From the NCBI GenBank assembly GCA_035515235.1, contig DATJBS010000040.1, forward strand, positions 62,001 to 126,000: a stretch of 64,000 nucleotides of DNA, in the 5' to 3' direction. Below the pieces are notes generated by a model. It saw nothing but the letters and a program-made list of their open reading frames with translations. It was not told the DNA's origin and did not search any database. The DNA is from JAMLHH01 sp035515235 (GTDB lineage Bacteria; Bacteroidota; Bacteroidia; Chitinophagales; JADIYW01). This document shows, one piece after another, positions 31,655 to 42,500 of the stretch; position 1 is the first letter of the stretch, and each line of letters starts with the position of its first letter. The translations under genes and the position numbers were made by a program.

Positions 31655-32634
31655 GGAGAGTTGTGTGTCTACTTTCCAAGCGAGTATTTTTCTTGAAAAA
31701 TTGTCAGAGACTAGATAAATGTAATGTCTGATGCCATCCAAAGTATCAAACAAGGTGACATCTGCATGCCAGTATTGGTTAGGAAATGCTGCCTTGAGTC
31801 CAATACGGTATTTCTTCGGATTGGGAATGACTCTTCTTTTGAATCCCATCATCTTAGCATAATTATACCATGTAGAAATACTTACAGTCAGGAGATTATT
31901 TCTTCTGGCATAATGAGCGATAGATATAATGGGCCAGTGTACATATTGAGGATCACGAAGGAGCTCTTCCATTTTAGCGTGTTCTTTTGGCAAAAGCTGA
32001 TGGATATACCTTTTTCTACACATAGAGAAAAGAGAAGAAGTACATGGAAATTTAGACTTGAAGAACCAAAGTTGATAAGTGCTTCTAGGAATAGAGAGTA
32101 TTTTTAGAGATTTATTCAGAGAGATGGTATACTTAATTTGATGTAATACTTGAATGATTTTTTCTTTATGAAAAAGAAGAGTAGATTGAAGCACTCCTGT
32201 TGATACAAGTATTTGTCTACAAGTGATCAGTAGTCGAGCATAAGCTATAAATACTTTTTGAGCATTTTTATCTGAAGCGAATTGTTGTAAGGTTTGTAGT
32301 TTCTCGTTACTTAATTTATTCAGCTCAGTTCCTATATATTTATCTGGATTTTCATTTTTCCACCTATGGATACAAGATTTTGGAATATTAGATCGGATGT
32401 TATGAGGAATAATATCCTGACATTTCAACCTGAAAAGATGTTTAATTGCAGTGTCATATGAATGTCGGATACTCATATTTGAGATTCAAGTAATTTTAGA
32501 TAGAAAGTAACAATAAAAGCACTTTTTTTATTCTAACTTTTCAAATAACTCAAATCTAATACAGTAATGGAGTACAGAAAAAGTTAACCTCCAAAATGTC
32601 TATTAAGACAGATTTTTTTTAAGATTTCTACACA

Positions 32635-32666
32635 ACAAAAAAGCCCTGAGTTTACACCCAGAGCTT
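32635..32666 (-). terminator. Terminator of the porU-porV transcript
   Basis: On the minus strand the stem AAGCTCTG / CAGGGCTT (one U-G pair in RNA) is followed by a T-run, 31 bases after the porV stop. The gene-free stretch 32477-32696 holds this and, on the opposite side, the upstream region of the transposase. Confidence 0.8.
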
Positions 32667-32696
32667 ATGTTTTGTAATAGAATATAATTTCTCTAA

Positions 32697-33902
32697 TTAA
32701 GGAATAGCATTCAATTCCTCTTCAGTATATTTTCCTCTGCCTAATTTATCAAAGTCGAATTGTAGTGTAAATCTAAAAGTATTATCTAATGGATTTCTTT
32801 GACTAGAAGTAGGTACTAAATAAGAAAAGTCCAATCCGAATACAGAGTATTTGACACTGACACCTGCTGTGAAGTATTTTCTATTTCCTTTCAATGCATT
32901 TTCATTGAAATACCCAGCTCTCACACCGAATTGTTGGTCGTACCAATATTCTATTCCTATTGAATACATGATCTCTTTCATTTCTTCTTTAAACCCTCCT
33001 GGAGCATCACCGAAAGAAGTGAAAATTCCCGCAATTGGTGATTTTTGTTTGTATACAAAATTCCCTTTGTCGTCAGTAATAGTGTCCGGTGTAGGCACTA
33101 ATAATTTATTGATATCAGCATAGAAAGCTATCTCGTTATAATCATTAGCGAATAATCTAAATCCTGCACCTATTCCCATATTTGTAGGAATAAAGTCTTT
33201 ATTTAAAGCGTCTTCTGTATACGATATCTTAGAACCAATATTAGTAATCGCTAAACCAGCAGAGACTATACCTCTTTTATTTCCTTTGAGTTTGAGTTCT
33301 TGCATATAAGTAGAAGTCAAATCTACACCGACTGCATTTCCAGCTTTCACTTCTGTGCTATTGACTTCTTGACCTGCTGCTAAGTTGGAGTGGATATACC
33401 TAATCGCTGCCCCTAAAGCAAATTTGTCAGAAAGTTTACGAGAATACCCCGCATCAAATGAGAATTCTCTAGGTTTAAAATCTCCATTTATATTTCCCAG
33501 ATAATCAGTAAAAGTGATATTTCCTAAACTGAAGAATCTTAGTGAAGTATGAAAAGTTTGTAAATCATCTATTTTGTAATATCCTCCAACATGAGCTAAA
33601 AAGATATCTGATATTCCTAAATTCTTTAACCAAGGAGTATAAGAAAGAGAAATGCCCATCTTTTTTTCAGAGAAAACTAATTTCGAAGCATTATAATAAG
33701 TGGCTGTAGCATCAGGGGAAGTCGCTATTCCTACATCTCCCATGCCTCCAGAACGTGCATCAGGTGTAATCCTTAGAAAAGGAACTGCTGTGCTTACAGT
33801 ATTCACTCTGCCCACATCTGAAGATGTATTTTGAGCAAAAGATGGAATGGAAAACAAGGTTGCTGTGAGTATAAGAAATCCTTTTGATAGTACTTTAGTC
33901 AT
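32697..33902 (-). CDS. porV: Type IX secretion outer-membrane protein PorV (LptO)
   Basis: This is a 401-residue outer-membrane beta-barrel of the FadL-like type that shuttles cargo with sorting domains from the type IX translocon to the attachment complex. It shows a signal peptide (cut near SFAQ), the conserved N-terminal segment TAVPFLRITPDARSGGMGDVGIAT, GLDFSYLVPT and a typical terminal strand FRFTLQFDFDKL. The length matches the family. It lies 65 bases after porU on the same strand, the conserved porU-porV order, and ends with the terminator at 32635. Its partner cargo in this window is the phosphoesterase at 56597 with a C-terminal sorting domain. Confidence 0.93.
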   Translation of the reverse strand: MTKVLSKGFLILTATLFSIPSFAQNTSSDVGRVNTVSTAVPFLRITPDARSGGMGDVGIATSPDATATYYNASKLVFSEKKMGISLSYTPWLKNLGISDIFLAHVGGYYKIDDLQTFHTSLRFFSLGNITFTDYLGNINGDFKPREFSFDAGYSRKLSDKFALGAAIRYIHSNLAAGQEVNSTEVKAGNAVGVDLTSTYMQELKLKGNKRGIVSAGLAITNIGSKISYTEDALNKDFIPTNMGIGAGFRLFANDYNEIAFYADINKLLVPTPDTITDDKGNFVYKQKSPIAGIFTSFGDAPGGFKEEMKEIMYSIGIEYWYDQQFGVRAGYFNENALKGNRKYFTAGVSVKYSVFGLDFSYLVPTSSQRNPLDNTFRFTLQFDFDKLGRGKYTEEELNAIP

Positions 33903-33967
33903 GTTATTTTGGTTAATAGCTAACTCTTTAATGTTTAATTTCTAAAAATATTGCTTTTTAATTCAAT

Positions 33968-36900
33968 TTATCTCAATAAAACTAATTTTTGATATTTATA
34001 AGCTTTTTCTCCAGAAGAATCTTTTACGGAAACTTTATAAATATACACACCTTTACCGATTTTGTCACCATAATCGTCCAAGCCATTCCATTCGATATCG
34101 TGAACTCTTCTAGAATTAGATAGAGAAGAAGTTTGTAAGGTTTTGATTATTTTTCCAGACACTGTGTAGATTTCAATTCTTACATCCAAGAGATCTCCAG
34201 GTCTATTGTGCTCAAAGCTAAATTCTGTTTTGGTTGTAAATGGATTCGGGTAGTTCAGTACATAATAAAGTGCCAGTTCAGCTTTATCTTCTACTACAAA
34301 TTCTGTATATCCGTCACCAGAATTATTCAATACATCCCAAGCTTTTACATTGACTTTATATCTTCCATTTTCTAATTGGTTAAAAGGATACTTGACTTGT
34401 CCTTTTTTATAATCTCCAATTTCTCCTTCATAAAAAGAATTTAGAATAATCGGATTTTTAGAATCTTCGTTTAAAATCGCGGTGATATCATGACCAATTC
34501 CTGTACCAGAGGTATTAATACCATTTTCATCTTCTAGTTGTATATACAAAGTGGAGTTTCTAGACGCAATCCCTCCAAATACAAAATCTTGATCATCAAT
34601 ATATACATCCACTTTTGGTCCTTGATTATCTAGAGGTACACTATCAGCTACACCTCCAATAGTGAAATCTTGATCATACCCCATAGCATCCCAAGTACCA
34701 TTATCTGCGTAATAACTCAATTTGCCTTGACCGTAGGTATAATTGATGTCTTTTGGAACTACAAATGTGATTTCAAACGCACCATTATTAGCTTTAGTTC
34801 TCCCACTATATAAATTACTATTTCTTACTTTAAAATTATAAGTTGGACTAGTAGGATCATTACTTAAAGTACTTTGGCTTGTCATTTTATCATAAACGCT
34901 TACATTCACTATTCCATTAAAGCCAGATGATTTTTCACCATTTTCTCTGACTTCTCCTTGTATGGTTACTTTTGCTAGAGATTTGATGGTATCTGTTGCT
35001 TCACTATACGCTAGGATATCAGTGGTCACTACTTCATTTTTAGGATATGCTAATCTCAAAGCAGGATCACCAAAAAGTGCAAATTTCCTGTTATTCTCTC
35101 TTGTATTGGTATTGTTTTTTGTTCTGAGAAATATATTACCAATAGTTTGATTTTCTTCATTAGAAGCTTTCATCAAATATTTTGTAAAATTCTCGTTAAT
35201 GATTCTGTTCTTATCCGAAAAAACAAGTCTTGTTGTACTTACTAATGCAATCGCTCCGCCATCAGGTTTTACTAAAATTCTTTCTCCAGCGGAGTTCCTT
35301 TTAGGTAAATCAAATCTTGTAAATTCACAAGTCGCTGTACAAAAAAGAAAGAGTTTATCCTTATTTGACCATCTATTGATTTCATCAAAAGTCACTACTT
35401 TTTCATCCGTCAAACCATTGGGTCCACCATGACCTACAAAGTTTAGAAAAAATAATCCTTGAAAGATTTTATTGTTCAACATCTCATTGATGTCAGGATA
35501 TCTATTTCCACCAGATACGGATTGTTGTTTGAAAGCATCGAGGTAGATTTTATTCATATTGTAGTTGAGATAGTCGTTTAATATGATATCCGCAACTTCA
35601 TTTGCATCTCTAATATGAATATTATTGTCCTCATCATCTGCCATAAATGCAATTTGAGACCTCCAACTTCCATAAGCACTTTGGGCATAATATCTTTTGA
35701 TTTTATCTACTGCATGTCTTGCTTTTTCTAAATTATCCACTGTAATTCTGCCGATAGCGATATCTGTAATATTTGTACTTGTATTGATGACGTCATCTCC
35801 CTCACTATCATCTAGCAATCCAAAGAAATCATCTGTAACATAAGTTTCTACAGTCTGAAAAGACTTAGTACTTTGATAAGAAGGAAGTAGAAAATCACCC
35901 AAAGCTCTATTATCAAAATTGCCATTGCCGAAAAGCAATAAATATTTTGGAGCAGTTTCTGGTTGACTAGCAGCTCTGTCGTAAAACATTTTTACAAAAT
36001 TTCTTACAGCTGACAAATCATTATTTCCGGAGGAGAATTCATTGAATACATCTTCAATATCTACTACATGATAGCTGAGACCTTCTTCTTGTAAGTGAAA
36101 ATCTCCTATTTCTCTTGCATATGAAATCAATGGTTTTCTTGTAACAATCAAATAATCCGCTTGATCTAATGCATGTAAATTTTGATTTTGAATTTTACCA
36201 ATAGGAGTTGGAATTAAATTGGGCGTCTGAAACGCAGCAAATTCTTTTAAGAGCTCTGTCTGAGATTTGAAAGTGCCACTATTCGTTTTGATTTCTTTGA
36301 TATTGAATAAATCTGTTACATCCCATATTGTCGCATTATTATTCCAATTGCTGATTTGAAATTGAGAAACAGCACCATTACCAATAGAAGCGATAGACCT
36401 AAAGTAAAGAGGTTCTGAACCAAAAACTAAACTTCTTTGTGCATTAACCGTGATAAAATCAGACCATGCTTTGGCATTATAATCAGGTCTATTATAATTG
36501 ATGATAATTGGAAAAGTGCTTTCTGGATTATTCAAACTCGTGCTTGTCTCAGAATAATTGGCAGCATTAGATAAATAAGAACTTCCTACAGCAGCTATGC
36601 TAATGTTTCTTAGCACAGCTCCACTAGAAGACACTTGAAAAGTATTGGTATTGGAAGTAGATTTTGCAGCCAAACCAATAGTGATTTTTGCAGGAGTACT
36701 TTTGACAATATTTGGGAAAGTGAAATTATATTGTAGTTGATTATTCGCTCCTATTTCAGGACCTAGCCACATGTTTCCTGATTCTAAAAGATTGAGTAAA
36801 TCTTCTTCTATATGTTGATAGTCATCAAAGACTTGTATCGTTTTATTCGCAGTTTCAGAAATTTCATTTGCAGTATTTACTCTTAACCCAGGACTGTTTC

Positions 36901-37729
36901 CTACTCTAATGAAGTAAGTTTTTAAATCGGTATATAAATTTTTGGTTTGCTGAAATGTAGTAGTTGATGGATTATATTTCCATGATTCTGGGCCTTCGAG
37001 ATAAGCATGTATTTCGATATTTTTACCTTGACCAATTACTTTAATTGGAATTTCTCTAATATCATCCGTTCTTTCTGCACCTGATAGTAAAGGTAGCATT
37101 CCTCCTTTGTGACCAAAAATTTTGATATTGCTGGCGTTGACATCTTGGAGATTCCAACCAAATTTCTCTAAGAATGCAGCATCTAATTTATATACTCCAT
37201 TTTTTTCTACTCCAAATTTATACCAATCACCAGAAGCTAAAAATGAATTGCTAGCATATTGTTGACTTAAAAGAGAAGAAGATTTAGCGTTATTATTAGA
37301 AATCCCCATTTCAAATTGAAAACTTTCGATGATTTCTATCTCATTTCCTGATTTTCTAAACGGAAAAATTTCAGTAGTGCTAATAATTGCTCTTTTTTGA
37401 CTTCCATATTCTGTACTAAATTGCCATTCGTCAGAAATTATTTCGAGTTGCTCTTTAGTGAATAGGAGGTTTGAAACCTTTTTGCTTTGTAATACTTGAA
37501 AATAATCTACCTGGTAACTTCCATTTTTTTGAATAGATAAAAAAGGCAAATACTCATATTTACTAGAGAAAGATGCATTTTTGAAATCCAGCTCTCCAGG
37601 TAGGTCTGTCCATTGAATCTCTATGTTTTCAGCAAAAACATTCGATGACAAAGTGGTATATAGAAGTATGAAAACAATGAAAATTGACTTCCATCCTCTA
37701 AGGTGATATAATTTTTCTTTGTTGAACAT
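33968..37729 (-). CDS. porU: Type IX secretion sortase PorU (C25 peptidase)
   Basis: This is a 1253-residue surface protease that cleaves C-terminal sorting signals of type IX cargo and attaches it to lipopolysaccharide. It has a signal peptide (residues 12-33), a long beta-rich N-terminal part, then the gingipain-like C25 domain (about 520-900): YLLLFGNGNFDNRAL, His767 in FVGHGGPNG, and Cys801 (with Cys797 nearby) in CTATCEFTRFD as the likely dyad. An Ig-like region and a C-terminal domain starting YPNPFTTKTEFSFEH and ending YKYQKLVLLR follow; the latter resembles the sorting domain. It is divergent from gldJ and upstream of porV. Minus-strand promoter: a TATCTTTA box lies near 37760, not a perfect match. 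Confidence 0.93.
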   Translation of the reverse strand: MFNKEKLYHLRGWKSIFIVFILLYTTLSSNVFAENIEIQWTDLPGELDFKNASFSSKYEYLPFLSIQKNGSYQVDYFQVLQSKKVSNLLFTKEQLEIISDEWQFSTEYGSQKRAIISTTEIFPFRKSGNEIEIIESFQFEMGISNNNAKSSSLLSQQYASNSFLASGDWYKFGVEKNGVYKLDAAFLEKFGWNLQDVNASNIKIFGHKGGMLPLLSGAERTDDIREIPIKVIGQGKNIEIHAYLEGPESWKYNPSTTTFQQTKNLYTDLKTYFIRVGNSPGLRVNTANEISETANKTIQVFDDYQHIEEDLLNLLESGNMWLGPEIGANNQLQYNFTFPNIVKSTPAKITIGLAAKSTSNTNTFQVSSSGAVLRNISIAAVGSSYLSNAANYSETSTSLNNPESTFPIIINYNRPDYNAKAWSDFITVNAQRSLVFGSEPLYFRSIASIGNGAVSQFQISNWNNNATIWDVTDLFNIKEIKTNSGTFKSQTELLKEFAAFQTPNLIPTPIGKIQNQNLHALDQADYLIVTRKPLISYAREIGDFHLQEEGLSYHVVDIEDVFNEFSSGNNDLSAVRNFVKMFYDRAASQPETAPKYLLLFGNGNFDNRALGDFLLPSYQSTKSFQTVETYVTDDFFGLLDDSEGDDVINTSTNITDIAIGRITVDNLEKARHAVDKIKRYYAQSAYGSWRSQIAFMADDEDNNIHIRDANEVADIILNDYLNYNMNKIYLDAFKQQSVSGGNRYPDINEMLNNKIFQGLFFLNFVGHGGPNGLTDEKVVTFDEINRWSNKDKLFLFCTATCEFTRFDLPKRNSAGERILVKPDGGAIALVSTTRLVFSDKNRIINENFTKYLMKASNEENQTIGNIFLRTKNNTNTRENNRKFALFGDPALRLAYPKNEVVTTDILAYSEATDTIKSLAKVTIQGEVRENGEKSSGFNGIVNVSVYDKMTSQSTLSNDPTSPTYNFKVRNSNLYSGRTKANNGAFEITFVVPKDINYTYGQGKLSYYADNGTWDAMGYDQDFTIGGVADSVPLDNQGPKVDVYIDDQDFVFGGIASRNSTLYIQLEDENGINTSGTGIGHDITAILNEDSKNPIILNSFYEGEIGDYKKGQVKYPFNQLENGRYKVNVKAWDVLNNSGDGYTEFVVEDKAELALYYVLNYPNPFTTKTEFSFEHNRPGDLLDVRIEIYTVSGKIIKTLQTSSLSNSRRVHDIEWNGLDDYGDKIGKGVYIYKVSVKDSSGEKAYKYQKLVLLR

Positions 37730-37867
37730 GAATAATATTTGTTACTTTGCTTCGTTAAAGATAGTGTCGGAGTACTAAAAATCAGTATTAAGACGTATTT
37801 TTATTTACAAATCTAAATTGAATCAAAAAAAACCGAATTTTAACCATATTTTAGATTCAAAGAATTG

Positions 37868-37898
37868 TTTGAATTTCAAAATGTTATAAATATCTTTG
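37868..37898 (+). promoter_or_regulatory. Promoter of gldJ
   Basis: TTTG (37868-37871), a 19-base spacer and TATCTTTG (37891-37898) match the Bacteroidetes consensus TTTG-N19-TAnnTTTG exactly. Transcription would start near 37904, leaving a leader of about 25 bases to the gldJ ATG. Confidence 0.75.
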
Positions 37899-37928
37899 TT
37901 TCTTCTGAAAAAAGTATCTAATATAAGA

Positions 37929-39437
37929 ATGATTACTCGCCAACTAACAAAAGGGTTACTAGGAATAGCAGTTTTAGGACTAATGCTGACCGGTTGTAAC
38001 AAAAAAGAAAAGTCATCTGCCACTGGATGGAATTATAATGATTCTAAGTGGGGAGGTTTTTCTCCTGCTAAAGAAAAAGAGCAGAAAACAGGTCCCAATT
38101 TAGTGCTTATTGAAGGGGGTACATTTGTTATGGGTGCTACGGAACAAGACGTGACGTATGAACATAATAATATTCCTAGAAGGGTTACTGTGTCTTCATT
38201 CTATATGGATGAAACTGAAGTAGCTAATATTCACTACAGAGAGTACTTGTACTGGACTCAAAATGTTTTCGGACAAGACAATCCTGAAATTGTACGCAAA
38301 GCATTACCTGATACTTTAGCGTGGCGTTCAGAATTAGCTTACAATGAGCCTTACGTAACTCAATACTTTAGGTTCCCTGCCTATGATCAGTATCCTGTAG
38401 TAGGTGTGACTTGGGAACAAGCACATGACTATAGCCAATGGAGATCTGATAGGGTGAATGAAATGCTATTGGTTAAAAACGGATACTTAGAATTATCTAC
38501 AGATCAGCAAGGAGCTAATAACTTCAACACTGGCGCATATGTAAGTGGACAATATCAAGGTGCTCAAGGTAAAAAATCTATAAAAGATAATAACCCTAAT
38601 GGTGAAGGATCTAGACCAGTTTCTTTATCTGATGGAATCATTTTACCAGAATATAGATTGCCTACAGAAGCTGAGTGGGAATATGCTGCTCTTGCATTGA
38701 AAGGTACTCAACCTATGGAAGGTGAAGAAATAGTAGCTAACAGAAGAATCTATCCTTGGGATGGTGCAACTGTGAGATACCAAAAACACAATAAAAATCA
38801 AGGAATGATGATGGCTAACTTTCAAAGAGGACGTGGTGACTACATGGGAGTTGCTGGTGCTTTGAATGATAAAGCGGATATCACTTCTAATATTTATTCT
38901 AATATGCCTAATGACTTTGGTCTATTTAATATGGCTGGTAACGTATCAGAATGGGTAGAGGATGTTTACAGACCTATGACATTTGCTGATGCTAGTGACT
39001 TGAATACTTTTAGAGGAAACGTTTTCATGAAAGTTAAAACTGATGAAACGGGAGTTCCTGAATTAGATGAAACTACTGGTAGAGTACAAATGGTTATTCA
39101 ACCAGAAGAAGAAATTGAAAATAGAAGAAACTATAGAAATGCTTACGCTATCAACTATGAAGATGGTGACTCATTATCTAAAGTAGAATACTCAGAGACT
39201 ACTTCTTTAATTACTGATAAAGCTAGAGTTTACAAAGGTGGATCTTGGGCTGATAGAGCTTATTGGATGTCTCCGGGAACTAGAAGATTCTTAAATCAAG
39301 ATCAATCTTCTGCTTCTATTGGTTTCCGTTGTGCTATGATCAGACTAGGTGCTAGTGATGGTGCTAAAAATGGTGGAAATAATTTTGCAGAAGGCAAGAA
39401 GTCTAAAGTGAAAAACGAAAAGGCTAGAAAGAAATAA
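37929..39437 (+). CDS. gldJ: Gliding motility / type IX secretion lipoprotein GldJ
   Basis: This is a 502-residue lipoprotein (signal ending LMLTGC, Cys23) with an FGE-sulfatase fold: LVLIEGGTFVMGATEQD, VSSFYMDETEVANIHYREYLYW, YPVVGVTWEQAHDYSQWRS, LPTEAEWEYAAL, YPWDG, NDFGLFNMAGNVSEWVEDVY, VYKGGSWADRAYW and ASIGFRC. The paired active-site cysteines of true FGE are absent, so it is structural, as known for GldJ/GldK, which build the periplasmic ring of the type IX machine. The C-terminus is a basic tail. ATG 37929 is chosen for the signal peptide. The position beside porU-porV and on the same strand as murF matches the layout known from gliding flavobacteria (from memory). Confidence 0.92.
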   Translation: MITRQLTKGLLGIAVLGLMLTGCNKKEKSSATGWNYNDSKWGGFSPAKEKEQKTGPNLVLIEGGTFVMGATEQDVTYEHNNIPRRVTVSSFYMDETEVANIHYREYLYWTQNVFGQDNPEIVRKALPDTLAWRSELAYNEPYVTQYFRFPAYDQYPVVGVTWEQAHDYSQWRSDRVNEMLLVKNGYLELSTDQQGANNFNTGAYVSGQYQGAQGKKSIKDNNPNGEGSRPVSLSDGIILPEYRLPTEAEWEYAALALKGTQPMEGEEIVANRRIYPWDGATVRYQKHNKNQGMMMANFQRGRGDYMGVAGALNDKADITSNIYSNMPNDFGLFNMAGNVSEWVEDVYRPMTFADASDLNTFRGNVFMKVKTDETGVPELDETTGRVQMVIQPEEEIENRRNYRNAYAINYEDGDSLSKVEYSETTSLITDKARVYKGGSWADRAYWMSPGTRRFLNQDQSSASIGFRCAMIRLGASDGAKNGGNNFAEGKKSKVKNEKARKK

Positions 39438-39452
39438 ACTAATGATACTTTT

Positions 39453-39479
39453 AAAAACCGCCCTTGTGGCGGTTTTTTT
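39453..39479 (+). terminator. Terminator of gldJ
   Basis: A 10-bp stem (AAAAACCGCC / GGCGGTTTTT) around CTTGT, followed by further T residues, lies 16 bases after the gldJ stop. Confidence 0.9.
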
Positions 39480-39578
39480 CGTTTTAGAACTATGGTGTTA
39501 TAGACTGTATATAATTAAAAACTTTACTGAAGTCATTTCAATATCTAACAGATTATAAAGAAGAACTTAGATGCAACT

Positions 39579-42500
39579 TCAAGATGATCTATTGTCGTAC
39601 CAATTGACTAGTAAGACGATTAATATTCCAATACTTACAATGTATAATAACAAGTTAGATGGAGAAGATAATTGTACTGGCGAAACATCTCCCATGATGA
39701 CAAGACCTGCCCAATACTTAGGGTGTAACATTCTTCCTCGAGCGCTATTAAGATATTCAATTTTAGCTTGTTGAAGAGCAATGTCTTTGGGTAAACCTTC
39801 GGCAAGTTTATTGTAAAAGTGATCTACTATCATAGTAGTAGATTGCTCATCTATCTTCCAAAGTCCCATCAAAATACTTTTACTTCCAGCATAATTAAAT
39901 GCGTGAGCCATAGAAATCATCCCATTACCCGGAAAGAAGCTAGGACGACCTGTTTCACATGCCGTCAATACCGATATATCAGAATTTAGATTTTGATTAT
40001 AAATTTCATACAAATAAATATTGTTCTCTTCATTGCTAGTGTCTCCATTTTTAGCAAATACTAGTTTTGTAAATTCAGGATATTCGTCATTTGAAAAAGC
40101 ATGTGTCCCAATATGAATAATTGAATGGTTGCCAGCATTTTCGGTAAAATTCTTAGTATTGGAAGCTGCTCTAGCATATACTTGACCTCCAAATTGTCTT
40201 TTGACTTTTTGGGCAAGGGATTCACTAAAAGGTAGAGGTAAAAGAGATAAATATTCTTTGTCTACGTTTTTGTTTTGAACTGATAAGTTTTGGGTATAAT
40301 CAGCTTTCTCTCGATCTGAAAAGACAGGTGTAAAAGCTACGAAGCCTTTCAGTTTTTTAGAATTTCTACTCATTGAATTGAATGCAAATAAGCTGTAATG
40401 ATATGAGAAAGCATACTTATTCAGTAAAGCATATTGTATCAATTCTTGATTGTTTTTAGCAGCTTTCTGACTGAGCATGTCAAAGCTCAAATAGTATAAA
40501 TTGCCTTCTGGAATAATAGTAACTCGTTGATTTGCAATGTATTTTTCAATAGGCAGCCAAATCTCTAAGTATAGTTCATGTGCAAAACGATATAAATCTT
40601 CATTGTTTAAATCTGCGTCATAGATGATTTTAATCTTTTCATTTAGGCTGTCACTTTTTAGTTGAATCCAATGTTGATTTTTTTTATCAATAACATAAGC
40701 AAATAAGTCATTTTCGATAGGTATAAACCTTACGATAGTTATGCTATCATTCAGTTGAGTTAGGACTTCATCACTGTTCCAATTGATGTCAGTATTATAT
40801 TTAGCGTGATAATATTTTGGATATTTTTTTTGAAGCATCTCTTGAAAGCTTTTCCAATCGGTTTCTGCTTTGAAATAGTTATTTAAACTAGAGGTCTTAG
40901 ATTTTTCAAGATTCAAGGTTTGACTAAGTTGAGATTGTAGAACTTTTTCTTTGTCTATAATAGAATCTGGGACGTTTAGAAATCGTATACTTTCTTGTTT
41001 TTGAATATTGTTATGAATTTTATAATAGATACTGGCTTCATGCAGATTGATGATCTGATGAATGTATTGATTGTCTTTTGTGATTTGATAAAGTTTTAAT
41101 TGAAGCTGTTTTATGAATTCTATTATCTCTTTATAATCTTCCATTGCCGAACCCAAATCTTTATCTTCTACGAGTATTTGCTTTCTGCGCTGAAAGATGC
41201 TTTTGGTGATAGATAGCTTTTTAATGATGCTTTCGATAAATTCCTTGCTTGGAGATAGCTTAGAATAGTAAAGCGATTTGGCATTCAGCAAATAGGCTTT
41301 AGGTTGAATTTGCTCTATTCTCACAGAGTCTAATATTGTCCCAGAACTAGACTTCATGAGTTCTTTGGAAATATCTAACGCTTGTTGACTATACTCAATA
41401 GCTTTATCATATTGTTTACCAATGAAATAAATGTTGGCGAGATTGGTATAATTCTGATAGGATTGTAAGGAGATTTTTCCTTCTTGTTGAATCGTATATT
41501 GAATTACCTTTTGAATGGTAGCAATTGCTTTGGTTAATTGATTGTTATTGACCAGAAACAATGATTTATTATTGAGCATATCTAAATAGATATTGTCATA
41601 ATATCCATCTAAAGCAATTTGATAAAGACTGTCTGCTTTTTCAAAGTATGATTCTGCTGAAGTAGCTTTCTTATTATTTTCTTCAATCAATGCTAATGTA
41701 TAATAAGCGTCAGCTATCCAAAAGTAATAATTAGAAGAGTTTGTAGGAATTTTGTCCAAACCTTTTTGAAGATATTTTTTAGCTATAGAATAATCTTTAA
41801 TTGCATAATAGAGCTGTCCTAATAATATTTCTGATTTGAAATGCGCACTTGATGTAGATGGAAGTTCTTTTTGTTTGGATTGATAGGAGTGTTGGAGCAA
41901 TTGTAAAGCAGTATGGTAATCACCAATGGACTTATAGATCCCCGCTAAATTATCCATAGCCTCCATCAATAATTCTGGTGCTTCTGGCTTGAAATCATCT
42001 TCTTTTTTATGATTAATATACGTTTCTAAATTATTGATCGTGTTTTTCATCACTTCAATCGCTTCAATACTTTTAGCTTGTAGACTATAAATACCTGCAA
42101 GATTATTATTCACTATTGCTGTGCTGTATAATTTTTGTTGAGAGCTTTTACCCGATTGAAGAATGTAATGTTTCGCTTTATTGTAATAGATGCTTGCACT
42201 GTCTAGCTGATAAGCATAATAGTAGAGGTTCCCTTTAGAATTGGAGATTAGATATTGAGTGTGAGAATTCGGCTTTTTAGATTGATGAATGAAAATTTCT
42301 GCTGAATCCAAATGTTTGCTACTCAATTCCACGATATTCATGCGCAATGCTGTTGCAGATAGATTATGTTGAATTTTACTTCTTTCATTATAATCCATAG
42401 AAGATCTCTGTTTAGAGAAATCGTCTGCTTGAATATAAATTTCGTACGCTTTTTGGTGATTTGAAATCCAACTATAATACTCTGCTAATTGTAAGCAGAC

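Larger units (their letters stand above)
30785..32476 (-). pseudogene. DDE (rve-type) transposase gene interrupted by a 402-bp insertion
   Basis: The 5' part (32476 down to 31655) encodes a helix-turn-helix region (SIPRSTYQLWFFKSKFP, PIISIAHYARRNNLLTVSISTWYNYAK) and the first half of an rve integrase fold: FPNQYWHADVTLFDTLDGI with the first Asp, and HYIYLVSDNFSRKILAW. The 3' part (31252 down to 30785) resumes with QLSAEIRLQTIKEAWNNA, LVTDGGSENNN (second Asp), YSNSSIEAINKTLKYR (Glu) and YNHIRPHGSLNGLTPDEAYL. Only the inserted element at 31253-31654 separates them, so the original IS was intact before that insertion. The type is IS3/IS481-like. Terminal repeats of the IS could not be fixed (weak TTGAGTT-TTGAAAA match near 30699 and 32550). 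Confidence 0.85.

Noticed and set aside
37929..39437. GldJ as a true formylglycine-generating enzyme
   Set aside because: It lacks the paired cysteines (VYKGGSWADRAYW instead of the C-x4-C segment) and sits in the porV-porU-gldJ type IX block.
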